From: AC-51 sp963749895
Lineage (GTDB): Bacteria; Actinomycetota; UBA4738; HRBIN12
Assembly: GCA_963749895.1 (NCBI GenBank)
Contig: CAVVOG010000001.1
Coordinates: 558,001-622,000, forward strand
Direction: 5' to 3'
DNA length: 64,000 nt
Positions 42,648 through 49,946 of this stretch are shown here, piece by piece (positions within the stretch are counted from its first letter, which is position 1; every line of letters starts with the position of its first letter). The position numbers and the translations under genes are program-made. The notes beneath the pieces were generated by a model that ran no database searches, was not told the origin of the DNA, and saw only the letters and a list, made by a program, of their open reading frames with translations.

Positions 42648-43693
42648 CGGTGGAGGACTTCACGATGTCCTGCCCCGTGCCGCTGCCCCCCGGCGACCGG
42701 ATCCTGCTCGGCCACGGCTCCGGCGGGAAGCTCACCCGCCAGCTGATCGCCGAACTGTTCGCCCCGGTGTTCGCCGACGACGAGCTCGCGCGCCTGGGCG
42801 ACGCCGCCGTCCTCGACCTCCCCGGGGGCCAGCGGCTCGCGTTCACGACCGACGCGTTCGTCGTGCAGCCCGCGTTCTTCCCCGGCTCGAACATCGGCGA
42901 GCTCGCGATCAACGGCACCGTGAACGACCTCGCGATGATGGGCGCCGAGCCCCTCGCGCTCTCCGCCGCGCTGATCCTCGAGGAAGGCCTCGAGATGGCG
43001 GCCCTCGGGACGGTCGTCGCGAGCATGAAGGACGCGTGCGATACGGCCGGCGTCCGTCTGGTCACCGGCGACACGAAGGTCGTCGAACGTGGGGCCGCCG
43101 ACGGCCTGTACGTGACGACCTCTGGGATCGGGCTGATCCCCGAGGGGATCGACGTCGGTCCCGAGCATGCCCGCCCCGGCGACGCCGTGATCGTGACCGG
43201 CCCGATCGGCTCCCACGGCGTCGCGGTGATGAGCCGCCGCGCCGGGATCGGGTTCGAGTCGGCGCTCGTGAGCGACACGGCCCCGCTCACGGGGCTGGTC
43301 CGCGCGATGCTCGCCGCCGGCGAGGTCCGTACCTTCCGCGACGCGACCCGCGGCGGCGTCGCGAGCGTCCTGAACGAGCTCGCCGAAGCGAGCGGCGTCT
43401 CGATCGTGGTCGAGGAGGGAACGTTCCCCTTGCTTCCGCCGGTGAAGGCAGCGTGCGAGATGCTCGGCCTCGACCCCCTCTACGTCGCGAACGAAGGCGT
43501 CGCGGTGGCGGTGGTCGCCCCCGAAGACGCCGAGGCGGTCGTGGCCGCTGCCCGGACCCAGCCGACGGGGGAGCACGCCGCGATCGTCGGCACGGTCGGG
43601 GATGGACCGGCGTCGGTCGGCCTCAGGACTGGCCTCGGCACGACGAGACCCCTGATCCTCCTCGCCGGCGACCAGCTCCCCCGGATCTGCTGA
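42644..43693 (+). CDS. hypE: Hydrogenase expression/formation protein HypE
   Basis: 349 residues; ATG overlaps the hypD stop. AIR synthase-like ATP-binding fold with LLGHGSGGKLT, TTDAFVVQPAFFPG, ELAINGTVNDLAMMGA and RDATRGGVASVLNE. It ends PRIC: the C-terminal Cys is the one thiocarbamoylated by HypF and dehydrated to thiocyanate, source of the CN ligands. Last gene of the hydrogenase run. Confidence 0.96.
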   Translation: MTVEDFTMSCPVPLPPGDRILLGHGSGGKLTRQLIAELFAPVFADDELARLGDAAVLDLPGGQRLAFTTDAFVVQPAFFPGSNIGELAINGTVNDLAMMGAEPLALSAALILEEGLEMAALGTVVASMKDACDTAGVRLVTGDTKVVERGAADGLYVTTSGIGLIPEGIDVGPEHARPGDAVIVTGPIGSHGVAVMSRRAGIGFESALVSDTAPLTGLVRAMLAAGEVRTFRDATRGGVASVLNELAEASGVSIVVEEGTFPLLPPVKAACEMLGLDPLYVANEGVAVAVVAPEDAEAVVAAARTQPTGEHAAIVGTVGDGPASVGLRTGLGTTRPLILLAGDQLPRIC

Positions 43694-43759
43694 TCTCAGG
43701 TGCTTCGACCGTGTCAGTGGCGCGTGGGAGGCTTCACCCGTTCGAGGAGGCCCGTCGTG

Positions 43760-43960
43760 ATGGCAGATCAGCCGAACCGGTACGAAGACGAAGAGATCCA
43801 ACCGATGAGCCGGGATGAGCTCGACACGCCCGCGATGAGGGCGCGCATCGAGATCGCGAAGCAGCGGGCAGCGAGAGGTCGCGTCAGCGGCGAGGGTTCT
43901 ACCGCGGACGATCTCGAGGAGCTCGCCCGTGAGCAGCGTCGGCTGGCAACTCGAACCTGA
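43760..43960 (+). CDS. Small charged protein, possible antitoxin
   Basis: About 66 residues, ATG nine bases after GAGGAGG. Highly charged and helical (DELDTPAMRARIEIAKQRAARG), no known motif. The next gene starts 32 bases before its stop, so the two form a coupled pair. The layout of a small charged protein followed by a small basic-acidic partner suggests a toxin-antitoxin pair, but no family signature supports it. Confidence 0.5.
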   Translation: MADQPNRYEDEEIQPMSRDELDTPAMRARIEIAKQRAARGRVSGEGSTADDLEELAREQRRLATRT

Positions 43961-44192
43961 CTCCGAACGCGAGATCCTTCTCCCCTGGCTCGACGGCGAG
44001 GCCGACCTGGTCACACGGCTGGCCGTCCTCGAGTACCTGGCCGCACTGCTGAGGAGTCCGCTCCGCCCCGGGCTGGAGGATGGGCACTCCGGCGTCTTCT
44101 CCATCGCGCGCGTGCCGGGAACCACCGTAGGGATGGTGCGGACCCTCGATCTCGAAGAGCGTCATGTGGTGCTGGCATACATCAGTGCCTGA
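43929..44192 (+). CDS. Small protein, partner of the preceding gene
   Basis: 87 residues from a GTG that overlaps the upstream gene by 32 bases. Sequence ERLLPWLDGEADLV is followed by VTRLAVLEYLAALLRSPL and, at the end, TTVGMVRTLDLEERHVVLAYISA, which has the strand pattern of RelE/HigB-like folds. The identification as toxin is tentative. Confidence 0.5.
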   Translation: MSSVGWQLEPDSEREILLPWLDGEADLVTRLAVLEYLAALLRSPLRPGLEDGHSGVFSIARVPGTTVGMVRTLDLEERHVVLAYISA

Positions 44193-44360
44193 ACGGAAAC
44201 CACGCCAGGGACCTAGGGGCTCGTGACGAACGAGGTCCTCCAGCAGTACCCCGTGACGACCCGCTCGTGCTCGTGTGACCGGCTGGGCTTCCTCCGCTGA
44301 CATCCAGGCTCCGACGCCTCGCCCGGTGCTTCGCCAACGATGATCCAGGTTGGGGGATGC

Positions 44361-44681
44361 TCAGCAGTCGATCGCCGCGGCGAGCGCGTCGCACAGTTCA
44401 GCGATCCGTGCCGGCCCGAGGCCGCCCATCCGGCGGACCAACATCGAGCGCGGGAACACGGTCACCCCGTCGAACGCGGCGACCGAGTCGACCGGGAGGC
44501 CTTCGTCGCGCCCGACCCTCAGTTCGGTCGGGATGCCGCGCGTCGTCCTGGTCACGGGTGCCACGAGGATCGTTCGCATCACGGGGATCGCGTCGTCGCG
44601 CGTGATGACCAGGTAGGGGCGCCCCTTCGCATCCGGGGTCTCGCCCCACCAGATCTCACCCCGAGCGGGGAGGGTCACCAC
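44361..44681 (-). CDS. MazF/PemK-like toxin
   Basis: 106 residues. PemK/MazF fold: ARGEIWWGETPDAKGRPYLVITRD, TILVAPVTRTTRGIPTE and CDALAAAIDC. The RGEIWW and PVTRT elements are those of the endoribonuclease family that cuts mRNA at short motifs. The start overlaps the upstream antitoxin gene by seven bases. Partner of the RHH protein at 44675. Confidence 0.88.
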   Translation of the reverse strand: MVTLPARGEIWWGETPDAKGRPYLVITRDDAIPVMRTILVAPVTRTTRGIPTELRVGRDEGLPVDSVAAFDGVTVFPRSMLVRRMGGLGPARIAELCDALAAAIDC

Positions 44682-44926
44682 GGTTCCTCTTCGATCGAGC
44701 GGATCGCTGCGGCGGTCGCGGCTGCCACCTCCGCGTCGGTCTGCGGGACCCGCTCGTAGCCTTCGACGATGCTCCGTCCGAGCGAACGTCGCCGCTCGGC
44801 GTCCACGAGCTGCTCGATCGCCGCTCGGACGGCTTCGGCGCGGGTGGGGAACCGTCCCGACGCGACCAACCCATCGAGTGCGGCCGCGAGGTCGTCGCTC
44901 ATCCGGATCGCGAACTGTTCGCCCAC
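44675..44926 (-). CDS. Ribbon-helix-helix antitoxin
   Basis: 83 residues from GTG 44926. FAIRMSDDLAAALDGLVASGRFPTRAEAVRAAIEQLV is a ribbon-helix-helix DNA-binding domain (read around the strand FAIRM and helix GRFPTRAEAV), and the acidic C-terminus ending EEEPW should bind the toxin. The start is chosen because TACGCT lies 7 nt upstream; a longer form from 44977 is possible. Confidence 0.82.
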   Translation of the reverse strand: MGEQFAIRMSDDLAAALDGLVASGRFPTRAEAVRAAIEQLVDAERRRSLGRSIVEGYERVPQTDAEVAAATAAAIRSIEEEPW

Positions 44927-44933
44927 GTCACCG

Positions 44934-44939
44934 AGCGTA
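44934..44939 (-). promoter_or_regulatory. -10 box of leaderless antitoxin gene (module 1)
   Basis: TACGCT on the minus strand, 7 nt, then GTG at 44926. Same spacing as in module 2. Confidence 0.5.
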
Positions 44940-45013
44940 GCACGGTGGGATGCGGAACGGGATGCGGAACGGGTCACGCCCCGATGGTAGGCGCAGGGTC
45001 CGACACCCCCTGA

Positions 45014-45328
45014 TCAGCGGATCTCGAGTGCGAACCGCAGTGCTCGGTCGAGCACCGGGAGGTCCTCGGGCGCGAGCGTGCCGAGCCTGCGACCGAGCGC
45101 CGACTTCGGGATCGTCTGCAGCGAGTCGCAGTTCGCGACGGACGTGGTCCGCAGGCCGTGCGTCGCGTCGAGCGGTACCTCGCTCGCGATCCCTCGAACC
45201 GTCCGGGTGACCGGCGCGACCGTGACGGCGCTGCGGACGGCGATCGCGGCCGATCGGGTCACGAGCAGGACGGGCCGCCGGCCGACAGGCTGCGGGAGTG
45301 CTGCGAGGTAGAGGTCACCCCGGCGCAT
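45014..45328 (-). CDS. MazF/PemK-like toxin
   Basis: 104 residues from ATG 45328 (MRRGDLYLAALPQPVGRRPVLL by motif RRGDLYLA). PVLLVTRSAAI, VTVAPVTRTVRGIASEVPL and LDRALRFALEI complete the MazF fold. It starts four bases after the antitoxin stop. Only distantly similar to the toxin at 44361, so the two modules are not a recent duplication. Confidence 0.88.
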   Translation of the reverse strand: MRRGDLYLAALPQPVGRRPVLLVTRSAAIAVRSAVTVAPVTRTVRGIASEVPLDATHGLRTTSVANCDSLQTIPKSALGRRLGTLAPEDLPVLDRALRFALEIR

Positions 45329-45332
45329 CGCC

Positions 45333-45569
45333 TCACCGATCGGGCCAGACCTGCAGCGCACGGAGCGCCGCGTCGTCGTCGAGGTCCTCCGGCGTGAGCC
45401 GATAGGCCTCGGCGTAGCGCAGGTCCTGGAGTCGCTCTTCCACGGCCCGCAGGTAGAGGTCGATCGCCTCGCGGATCAGCTCGCTGCGGCTGCGCTCGGC
45501 GCCGACGATCCGATCGAGCGCCGCGACCTGGGCGTCGTCGAGCTGCACGAGCACCTGTTTCCTCGCCAC
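45333..45569 (-). CDS. Ribbon-helix-helix (CopG-like) antitoxin
   Basis: 78 residues from GTG 45569. RKQVLVQLDDAQVAALDR and GAERSRSELIREAIDLYLR make the RHH DNA-binding domain; the C-terminal acidic part LTPEDLDDDAALRALQ should neutralise the toxin. An ATG three codons upstream overlaps the -10 box and is less likely. Probably autoregulated through the palindrome at 45584. Confidence 0.85.
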   Translation of the reverse strand: MARKQVLVQLDDAQVAALDRIVGAERSRSELIREAIDLYLRAVEERLQDLRYAEAYRLTPEDLDDDAALRALQVWPDR

Positions 45570-45576
45570 GCTCCAC

Positions 45577-45601
45577 ATCGTAGCATATGGTCTACCATAT
45601 G
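45577..45601 (-). promoter_or_regulatory. Promoter and palindromic operator of antitoxin module 2
   Basis: TACGAT (45582-45577, minus strand) lies 7 nt before the GTG. Next to it, CATATGGT-CT-ACCATATG (45584-45601) is a palindrome with 8-bp arms, AT-rich in a GC-rich region, as expected of an RHH-family operator between -35 and -10. Confidence 0.7.
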
Positions 45602-45799
45602 GTTCTGCCGCGGTCCGTGATGGACGTCACGTTCCGGCGATCCCGTTCGGGGTGGACGAGCTCATCCGCACCCGAGATCGTGGCCGGGATGGACGGGGTC
45701 GGCATCGCGCGGCAGGATGGCCGAAGGATCGTGATCGCCGGTGGCCTCGGCGGGGAACGAAGGGTTCGTCCTCCTGCGGCACCGAGGCTGAGGGGTCTG

Positions 45800-46171
45800 A
45801 TGGAACCAGAACACGACTGGGTTCGGATCGATGGCCGCGACCTCGCGGAGCTCGAAGACCGCCGCCGCGTCTTGGAGCAGGGCCGTCGCGGTGGGTACCA
45901 GATCGCCGCCGTCGATGCCTTCCTCGACGAGGCTGTCGACTCGATCCGGTCGTTGATCGACGAGAACGTGGCCCTCCGCGCCGGCGCCGACCCTGGCGCG
46001 CTGTGGGGTCAACGGGCCCGCATCGACGCCATGGACGTGCGGAACGTGACCTTTCCCGTCGCTCCGCCCTGGAAGACGGGCTACCGGATGCGGCCCGTGG
46101 ACGAACTCCTGGAGGCGATGTCGGTCGCCCTCGCTCGGCTCCACTCGGAGAACGAACGTCTCAAGGAGTGA
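45800..46171 (+). CDS. DivIVA-like domain protein
   Basis: 123 residues, GAGGGG before the ATG. Two DivIVA-type motifs: RRGGYQIAAVDAFLDEAVDSI followed by a coiled coil ENVALRA, and VTFPVAPPWKTGYRMRPVDELLEAM (key part KTGYRMRPVDELL) followed by ARLHSENERLKE. The GY-x4-VD-x-x-L pattern is the DivIVA signature found in actinobacterial cell-pole and Wag31-like proteins. Role in this cell unknown. The stop overlaps the GNAT gene start. Confidence 0.65.
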   Translation: MEPEHDWVRIDGRDLAELEDRRRVLEQGRRGGYQIAAVDAFLDEAVDSIRSLIDENVALRAGADPGALWGQRARIDAMDVRNVTFPVAPPWKTGYRMRPVDELLEAMSVALARLHSENERLKE

Positions 46172-46698
46172 CCGTCGATGCGAACCGGGGTGGCGCAGGG
46201 CTCGTGATCGCGTTCGTCCCCCTCTCGACGATCGATCCGGCGGAGATCCAGGCGCTGTGGGCCGATCCCCGGGTGGTGGCCCACATGCCCCTGGCCGATC
46301 CCGAGCCGTGGACGGTGGACGATGCGCGGGAGTGGGTCGCCGGCAAGGAGGCGATCGCCGAGGAGCACGGGTACGGGCCGCAGGCGATCGTGATCGACGG
46401 CTCGTTCGCGGGATGGGGTGGCATCGAGCCCGACGGCGACGGGGCGTCGATCTCGCTCGTGCTGCTGCCGTCGCGCTGGGGACGGGGGCGGGCGATCCTC
46501 GAGCTCCTCCTCGAGCAGGCGTTCGTCGAGCGCGGCCTCCCGTACGTCCTGGTCGAGTTCCCGCCCACCCGGACGCGGGTGCGAGGCTTGCTGCGACTCG
46601 GGTTCCGCCAGGTCGGCGAGCGGACGATCGAGGGCGAGCGCTTCGTCGTGTTCCGGCTCGACGCGCCCGGCGCGACCGCTCCGCACGACCACCGGTAG
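46168..46698 (+). CDS. GNAT-family N-acetyltransferase
   Basis: About 176 residues. RimJ/L-like GNAT: ADPRVVAHMPLADPEPWTVDDAREWVAG, SLVLLPSRWGRGRAILELLLEQAF (acetyl-CoA loop with RWGRGRA) and RVRGLLRLGFRQVGE. The GTG start overlaps the DivIVA-like stop; GTG 46204 is an alternative. Substrate unknown. Confidence 0.8.
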   Translation: MTVDANRGGAGLVIAFVPLSTIDPAEIQALWADPRVVAHMPLADPEPWTVDDAREWVAGKEAIAEEHGYGPQAIVIDGSFAGWGGIEPDGDGASISLVLLPSRWGRGRAILELLLEQAFVERGLPYVLVEFPPTRTRVRGLLRLGFRQVGERTIEGERFVVFRLDAPGATAPHDHR

Positions 46699-46701
46699 GC
46701 T
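46696..46701 (+). promoter_or_regulatory. -10 box of leaderless zincin gene
   Basis: TAGGCT, 7 nt, ATG at 46709; overlaps the stop codon of the GNAT gene. Confidence 0.45.
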
Positions 46702-46708
46702 GGCCGCC

Positions 46709-47062
46709 ATGCCCCGCCGGAGCCACGACCGGTTCGACGCCCTCGTCGAGGAGGCGATGGAGAACCTCCCCGACTGGGTGATCGAGGAGATGGACAACGT
46801 CCGCGTGTTCGTCGAGGACGAGCCACCGAAGGACCAGCCGACGCTCCTCGGGCTGTACCACGGGGTCCCGCTCGACGACCGCAACGCGTACTACTCGGGC
46901 GTCCTACCCGACACGATCACGCTCTACCGCTCGACGATCGAGCGCGCCGCCGGCGACGACGAGGACGAGCTGTACGACACGATCTTCCACACGCTCGCGC
47001 ACGAGCTGGCGCATCACTTCGGGATCGACGACCAGCGGCTCCTGGACATCGATGCGTACTGA
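46709..47062 (+). CDS. Metallopeptidase family protein (minimal zincin)
   Basis: 117 residues. The zinc signature HTLAHELAHHFGIDD contains HExxH (HELAH) with a downstream Asp. RFDALVEEAMENLPDW, VEDEP and GLYHGVPL are typical of this small family of actinobacterial minimal gluzincin-like proteins, whose targets are unknown. Adjacent tadA overlaps its last 11 bases. Confidence 0.85.
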   Translation: MPRRSHDRFDALVEEAMENLPDWVIEEMDNVRVFVEDEPPKDQPTLLGLYHGVPLDDRNAYYSGVLPDTITLYRSTIERAAGDDEDELYDTIFHTLAHELAHHFGIDDQRLLDIDAY

Positions 47063-47501
47063 CGAGGGCTGGATGCAGCGCGCGATCGAGGTCGCCCGAG
47101 GCTGCCTGGTCCACGACGACGTGCCGATCGGCTGCGTGATCGTGAAGGACGGCGTCGAGATCGCCGCGGCGGGGAACGAGCGCGAGCTCCGCGAAGACCC
47201 GACCGCGCACGCCGAGATCCTCGCGCTCCAGCTGGCGGCCGCCGAGACCGGCCACTGGCGTCTGGAGGGTTGCACCCTGTACGTCACGCTCGAGCCGTGC
47301 GCGATGTGCGCGGGCGCGATCGTCCTCGCCCGCGTCCCACGCGTGGTCGTCGGCGCGCCCGACCCGAAAGCCGGCTTCGCCGGTTCGCTCGGCAACCTCG
47401 TCCAGGACGACCGCCTGAACCACCGTGTCGAGCTCACGTCCGGCGTCCTGGCCGAGGAGTGCGGCGAGGTCCTGCGCTCTTTCTTCCGGGAGCGACGCTA
47501 G
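47052..47501 (+). CDS. tadA: tRNA adenosine(34) deaminase
   Basis: 149 residues. Zinc-dependent deaminase with TAHAEILAL (His, Glu) and LEPCAMCAGAIV (two Cys). It turns A34 into inosine in tRNA-Arg(ACG), and this window encodes exactly that tRNA at 18780. Full length; start overlaps the zincin gene. Confidence 0.95.
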   Translation: MRTDEGWMQRAIEVARGCLVHDDVPIGCVIVKDGVEIAAAGNERELREDPTAHAEILALQLAAAETGHWRLEGCTLYVTLEPCAMCAGAIVLARVPRVVVGAPDPKAGFAGSLGNLVQDDRLNHRVELTSGVLAEECGEVLRSFFRERR

Positions 47502-48062
47502 ATGGTCCGGTGGGACGGCCAGGTCGTCCTGACGACCCCACGCTTGCTGCTGCGCACGTGGCGGGAGGACGATCTGCCCCTCTACGCGGCGCTGAACAGC
47601 GATCCCGAGGTCGTGAAGTACCTGGGTGGACCGCTCACTCGTGAGGGCTCCGACGAGATCGCCGAGTGGGCGCAGCACGTGTTCGAGACCGAAGGGATCG
47701 GGCTGCTCGCCGTCGAGCGCCGCGAGGACGGCGCGTTCCTGGGGATGTGCGGGCTGCACCATCAGTCGTCGGTCCCCGACGAGGTCGAGGTCGCGTGGCG
47801 GCTCGCCTATGAACACTGGGGCCACGGCTACGCGACCGAGGCGGCCACGGCCTGGCTGGACCACGGCTTCGACGCGCTCGGTTTCCCCGAGATCATCTCG
47901 ATCACCGATCCGCCGAACGTCCGGAGCCTCGCCGTGATGCGTCGCCTCGGGATGACCTTCGAGCGCGAGGCCCGGATCGAGGACGGGGGCGAGGTCTTCG
48001 ACGCGGTCATCTACTCGATCACCGCCGGGAGATGGAGGGCTCGCCGGGGCGCGCCCCCATAG
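47502..48062 (+). CDS. GNAT-family N-acetyltransferase (RimJ/RimL type)
   Basis: 186 residues, start immediately after the tadA stop. TTPRLLLRTWREDDLPLY, EVAWRLAYEHWGHGYATEAATAWLDHGF and NVRSLAVMRRLGMTFERE are the RimJ/L hallmarks, including the acetyl-CoA loop GHGYATEA. May acetylate a ribosomal protein N-terminus or a small metabolite. Confidence 0.9.
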   Translation: MVRWDGQVVLTTPRLLLRTWREDDLPLYAALNSDPEVVKYLGGPLTREGSDEIAEWAQHVFETEGIGLLAVERREDGAFLGMCGLHHQSSVPDEVEVAWRLAYEHWGHGYATEAATAWLDHGFDALGFPEIISITDPPNVRSLAVMRRLGMTFEREARIEDGGEVFDAVIYSITAGRWRARRGAPP

Positions 48063-48078
48063 CGGGCCGAAGGGCCCG
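48063..48078 (+). terminator. Small hairpin after the GNAT gene
   Basis: CGGGCC (48063-48068) pairs with GGCCCG (48073-48078) around GAAG, directly after the stop codon. A short stem without T tract. Confidence 0.35.
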
Positions 48079-48150
48079 GCGAGCGCGTGCCGGAGGGCGG
48101 TATCCGGTGTCGGCGGACGGGCCCACCCTCGTCGCCAAGGAGGCGCCGCC

Positions 48151-48408
48151 ATGCCCAGATGGGAAGCGTTCGTGCAGTGCCCCGGGTGCGGGTTCGACCT
48201 CGCGACCGGGGACGGAGAACGCTCGTGCTCGTGGGGTGATTGCCCCTACCTGCCCGAGGACCTCGACGTGTTCTGTCCGAACTGTCGGTTCAACTTCTTC
48301 ACGATGCAGGGCAACGCGCAGTGCGGGAAGCCCTGGACCTGTGAACACAGCGAGGATCCCCGCGGCCACGTCGAGAACCTCCGGACGTGGCTGGGGAACC
48401 AGGCGTGA
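48151..48408 (+). CDS. Zinc-ribbon-like small protein
   Basis: 85 residues with ten Cys: CPGCGF, CSWGDCPY, CPNCRF, QCGKPWTC, arranged as two or more zinc knuckles, with WGDCPYLPEDLDVFCPNC in the centre. No other domain. AAGGAGG precedes the ATG. Function unknown; similar Cys-rich proteins occur in other Actinomycetota. Confidence 0.7.
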   Translation: MPRWEAFVQCPGCGFDLATGDGERSCSWGDCPYLPEDLDVFCPNCRFNFFTMQGNAQCGKPWTCEHSEDPRGHVENLRTWLGNQA

Positions 48409-48415
48409 CCGGAAG

Positions 48416-48805
48416 CTAGCGCTGGAGCCGCGCCTGCACCGCGGCGTCGATCCGTTCGCCGACCGCGGGGAAGTCGTGGCGGATCGAGTCGAACTCGCGG
48501 GTCGTCATCACGGCGAGCTTCATCGGCGTCGCGGAGACCACCGTGGCGGTGCGCCGATCGTCCTCGACCAGCGCGATCTCGCCGAAGAAGTCCCCCGGTC
48601 CGAGGCCGGCGATCCGCTCGCCCAGCCGCTCGACGTCGGCGGTCCCTTCGAGGATCACGAAGAACTCGTGGGGCAGGCTGCCCTGGTTCAACAGGTGGTA
48701 GCCGGCCGGCACCTCGACGACGTCGGCCCACTGCGCCACCCGCTCGAGTTCCTTCTTCGCGAGCCCATCGAACAACGGGACCCCTCGCAGCTCTGCCGCG
48801 TCCAT
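48416..48805 (-). CDS. Cyclic nucleotide-binding domain protein
   Basis: 129 residues. A single CRP-type beta-roll: VPLFDGLAKKELERVAQWADVVEVPAGYHLLNQGSLPHEFFVILEG (key HLLNQGSLPHEFFVI) and GPGDFFGEIALVEDDRRTATVVSATP. The phosphate-binding GEIALVEDDRRTA lacks nothing obvious. There is no DNA-binding domain, so it is not the protein that reads the CRP-type box at 33014. The ATG follows GAAGGGGG. Confidence 0.88.
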   Translation of the reverse strand: MDAAELRGVPLFDGLAKKELERVAQWADVVEVPAGYHLLNQGSLPHEFFVILEGTADVERLGERIAGLGPGDFFGEIALVEDDRRTATVVSATPMKLAVMTTREFDSIRHDFPAVGERIDAAVQARLQR

Positions 48806-48884
48806 CGCACCCCCTTCGCTCCGGCGCATCCTGCCACGTCGCGGCGGGTCGAGCCAGCCGGGGTGCCTTGCTAGACTCGACGAC

Positions 48885-48974
48885 GGAGGCGTGCCGGAGC
48901 GGCCGAACGGGACCGCCTCGAAAGCGGTTAGGGGCCTGATACGTCCCTCGCGTGTTCAAATCACGCCGCCTCCG
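48885..48974 (+). tRNA. tRNA-Ser(CGA)
   Basis: Class II tRNA of 90 nt. Acceptor GGAGGCG pairs with CGCCTCC, discriminator G; anticodon stem ACCGC/GCGGT holds loop CTCGAAA, anticodon CGA; long variable arm; T loop TTCAAAT. CCA is not encoded. TAGACT lies 7 nt upstream. Confidence 0.97.
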
Positions 48975-48979
48975 CGTCC

Positions 48980-49010
48980 GAACGGGCGGGCCTGACGGGC
49001 CCGCCCGTTC
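48980..49010 (+). terminator. Perfect 13-bp hairpin after tRNA-Ser(CGA)
   Basis: GAACGGGCGGGCC (48980-48992) pairs exactly with 48998-49010 around a 5-nt loop, six bases after the tRNA. Confidence 0.8.
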
Positions 49011-49092
49011 CGCGTCCGGGTCACATCTCGAGGTTCAAGGGTTCCCGTTCGCGTCCGATACCTGTCCTCGACCCGAACGCGGAAGGACGGGG

Positions 49093-49887
49093 ATGACCGC
49101 ACGCGCCCGGGCACGTCTCCTGATCGTGCTCGTACCCATCATGCTGACGACCCTCGGCGTGCCTCCGGCGCGGGCCGAGACGGCCGTCGACCGCGCGCTC
49201 GCTGAACGCTCGAGCGTCGTCTCGGAGCTGAAGTCGTTCCGAGAGGGCTCCACCGAGCGGGTCGGTGCGTTCCGTGCGCTGATCGCGCACTCGACCGATC
49301 TCCTGCGTCGCGATCCCGGGTTCGGGCTCCTGGTCACGTCTCGACACTGGCACGGCGTCGTGCGCGAGGCGCGCGGTGCGCTCCTCGCGCGTCTGGACGC
49401 CTACACGACATGGCGGAGCCGGCGGATCACCCGGCTGGAGGCGGAACGGGACGACATCACGGAGTGGCTCGCCACCGTCGGAGCGTTCCGCGTCTGCCCG
49501 GTGCCCTCCGCGACCGAGATCCACGACAACTTCGGGTACACCGTGCGTCTTCCCGGCGTGCCGGTCCACGTCCATCAGGGCAACGACCTCATGGCGGCGA
49601 TGGGCGCGCCGATCCTCGCACCCTTCGACGGCGAGGCGTGGTCCACCTCCAGCGAACTCGGCGGACTCAGCGTGTACGTCCGCGGCGACCACGGCACCGT
49701 CTACAACGCGCACCTGTCGGCGCTCGGGACGGTGGGCAGGGTCCGTGCCGGCGACCTGATCGGGTACGTGGGCGTCACCGGTGACGCCGTCGGTCCCCAC
49801 GATCACCTGTCGTGGTACCCGGGGGACGGCGACGCTGCGGATCCGTATCCGCTCCTCGCGGCGGCGTGCCTCGGGGATCGCTCGTGA
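49093..49887 (+). CDS. Secreted M23 peptidase (murein hydrolase-like)
   Basis: 264 residues. Signal peptide (LLIVLVPIMLTTLGVPPARA), a helical/coiled-coil region (residues 30-130), then a LytM domain: HVHQGNDLMAAMGAPILAPFDG (HxxxD zinc ligands), LGGLSVYVRGDHGTVYNAHL, and GPHDHLSWYPGDG (HxH). Zinc ligands are complete, so it may cleave peptidoglycan bridges; alternatively it acts as a regulator of amidases. GGAAGGACGGGG precedes the ATG. Next gene is coupled. Confidence 0.9.
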   Translation: MTARARARLLIVLVPIMLTTLGVPPARAETAVDRALAERSSVVSELKSFREGSTERVGAFRALIAHSTDLLRRDPGFGLLVTSRHWHGVVREARGALLARLDAYTTWRSRRITRLEAERDDITEWLATVGAFRVCPVPSATEIHDNFGYTVRLPGVPVHVHQGNDLMAAMGAPILAPFDGEAWSTSSELGGLSVYVRGDHGTVYNAHLSALGTVGRVRAGDLIGYVGVTGDAVGPHDHLSWYPGDGDAADPYPLLAAACLGDRS

Positions 49888-49946
49888 TGCGCGTCCGGTG
49901 GTCCCGCCCTCAAGGGCGCGACGCCGGATGCCGTTGCCACGTGGGG

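Noticed and set aside
43760..44192. Firm assignment of the pair as RelBE
   Set aside because: The similarity is limited to a strand pattern at the end of the second protein.
48416..48805. The cNMP-binding protein as the regulator of the CRP-type box at 33014
   Set aside because: It has no DNA-binding domain and only 129 residues.
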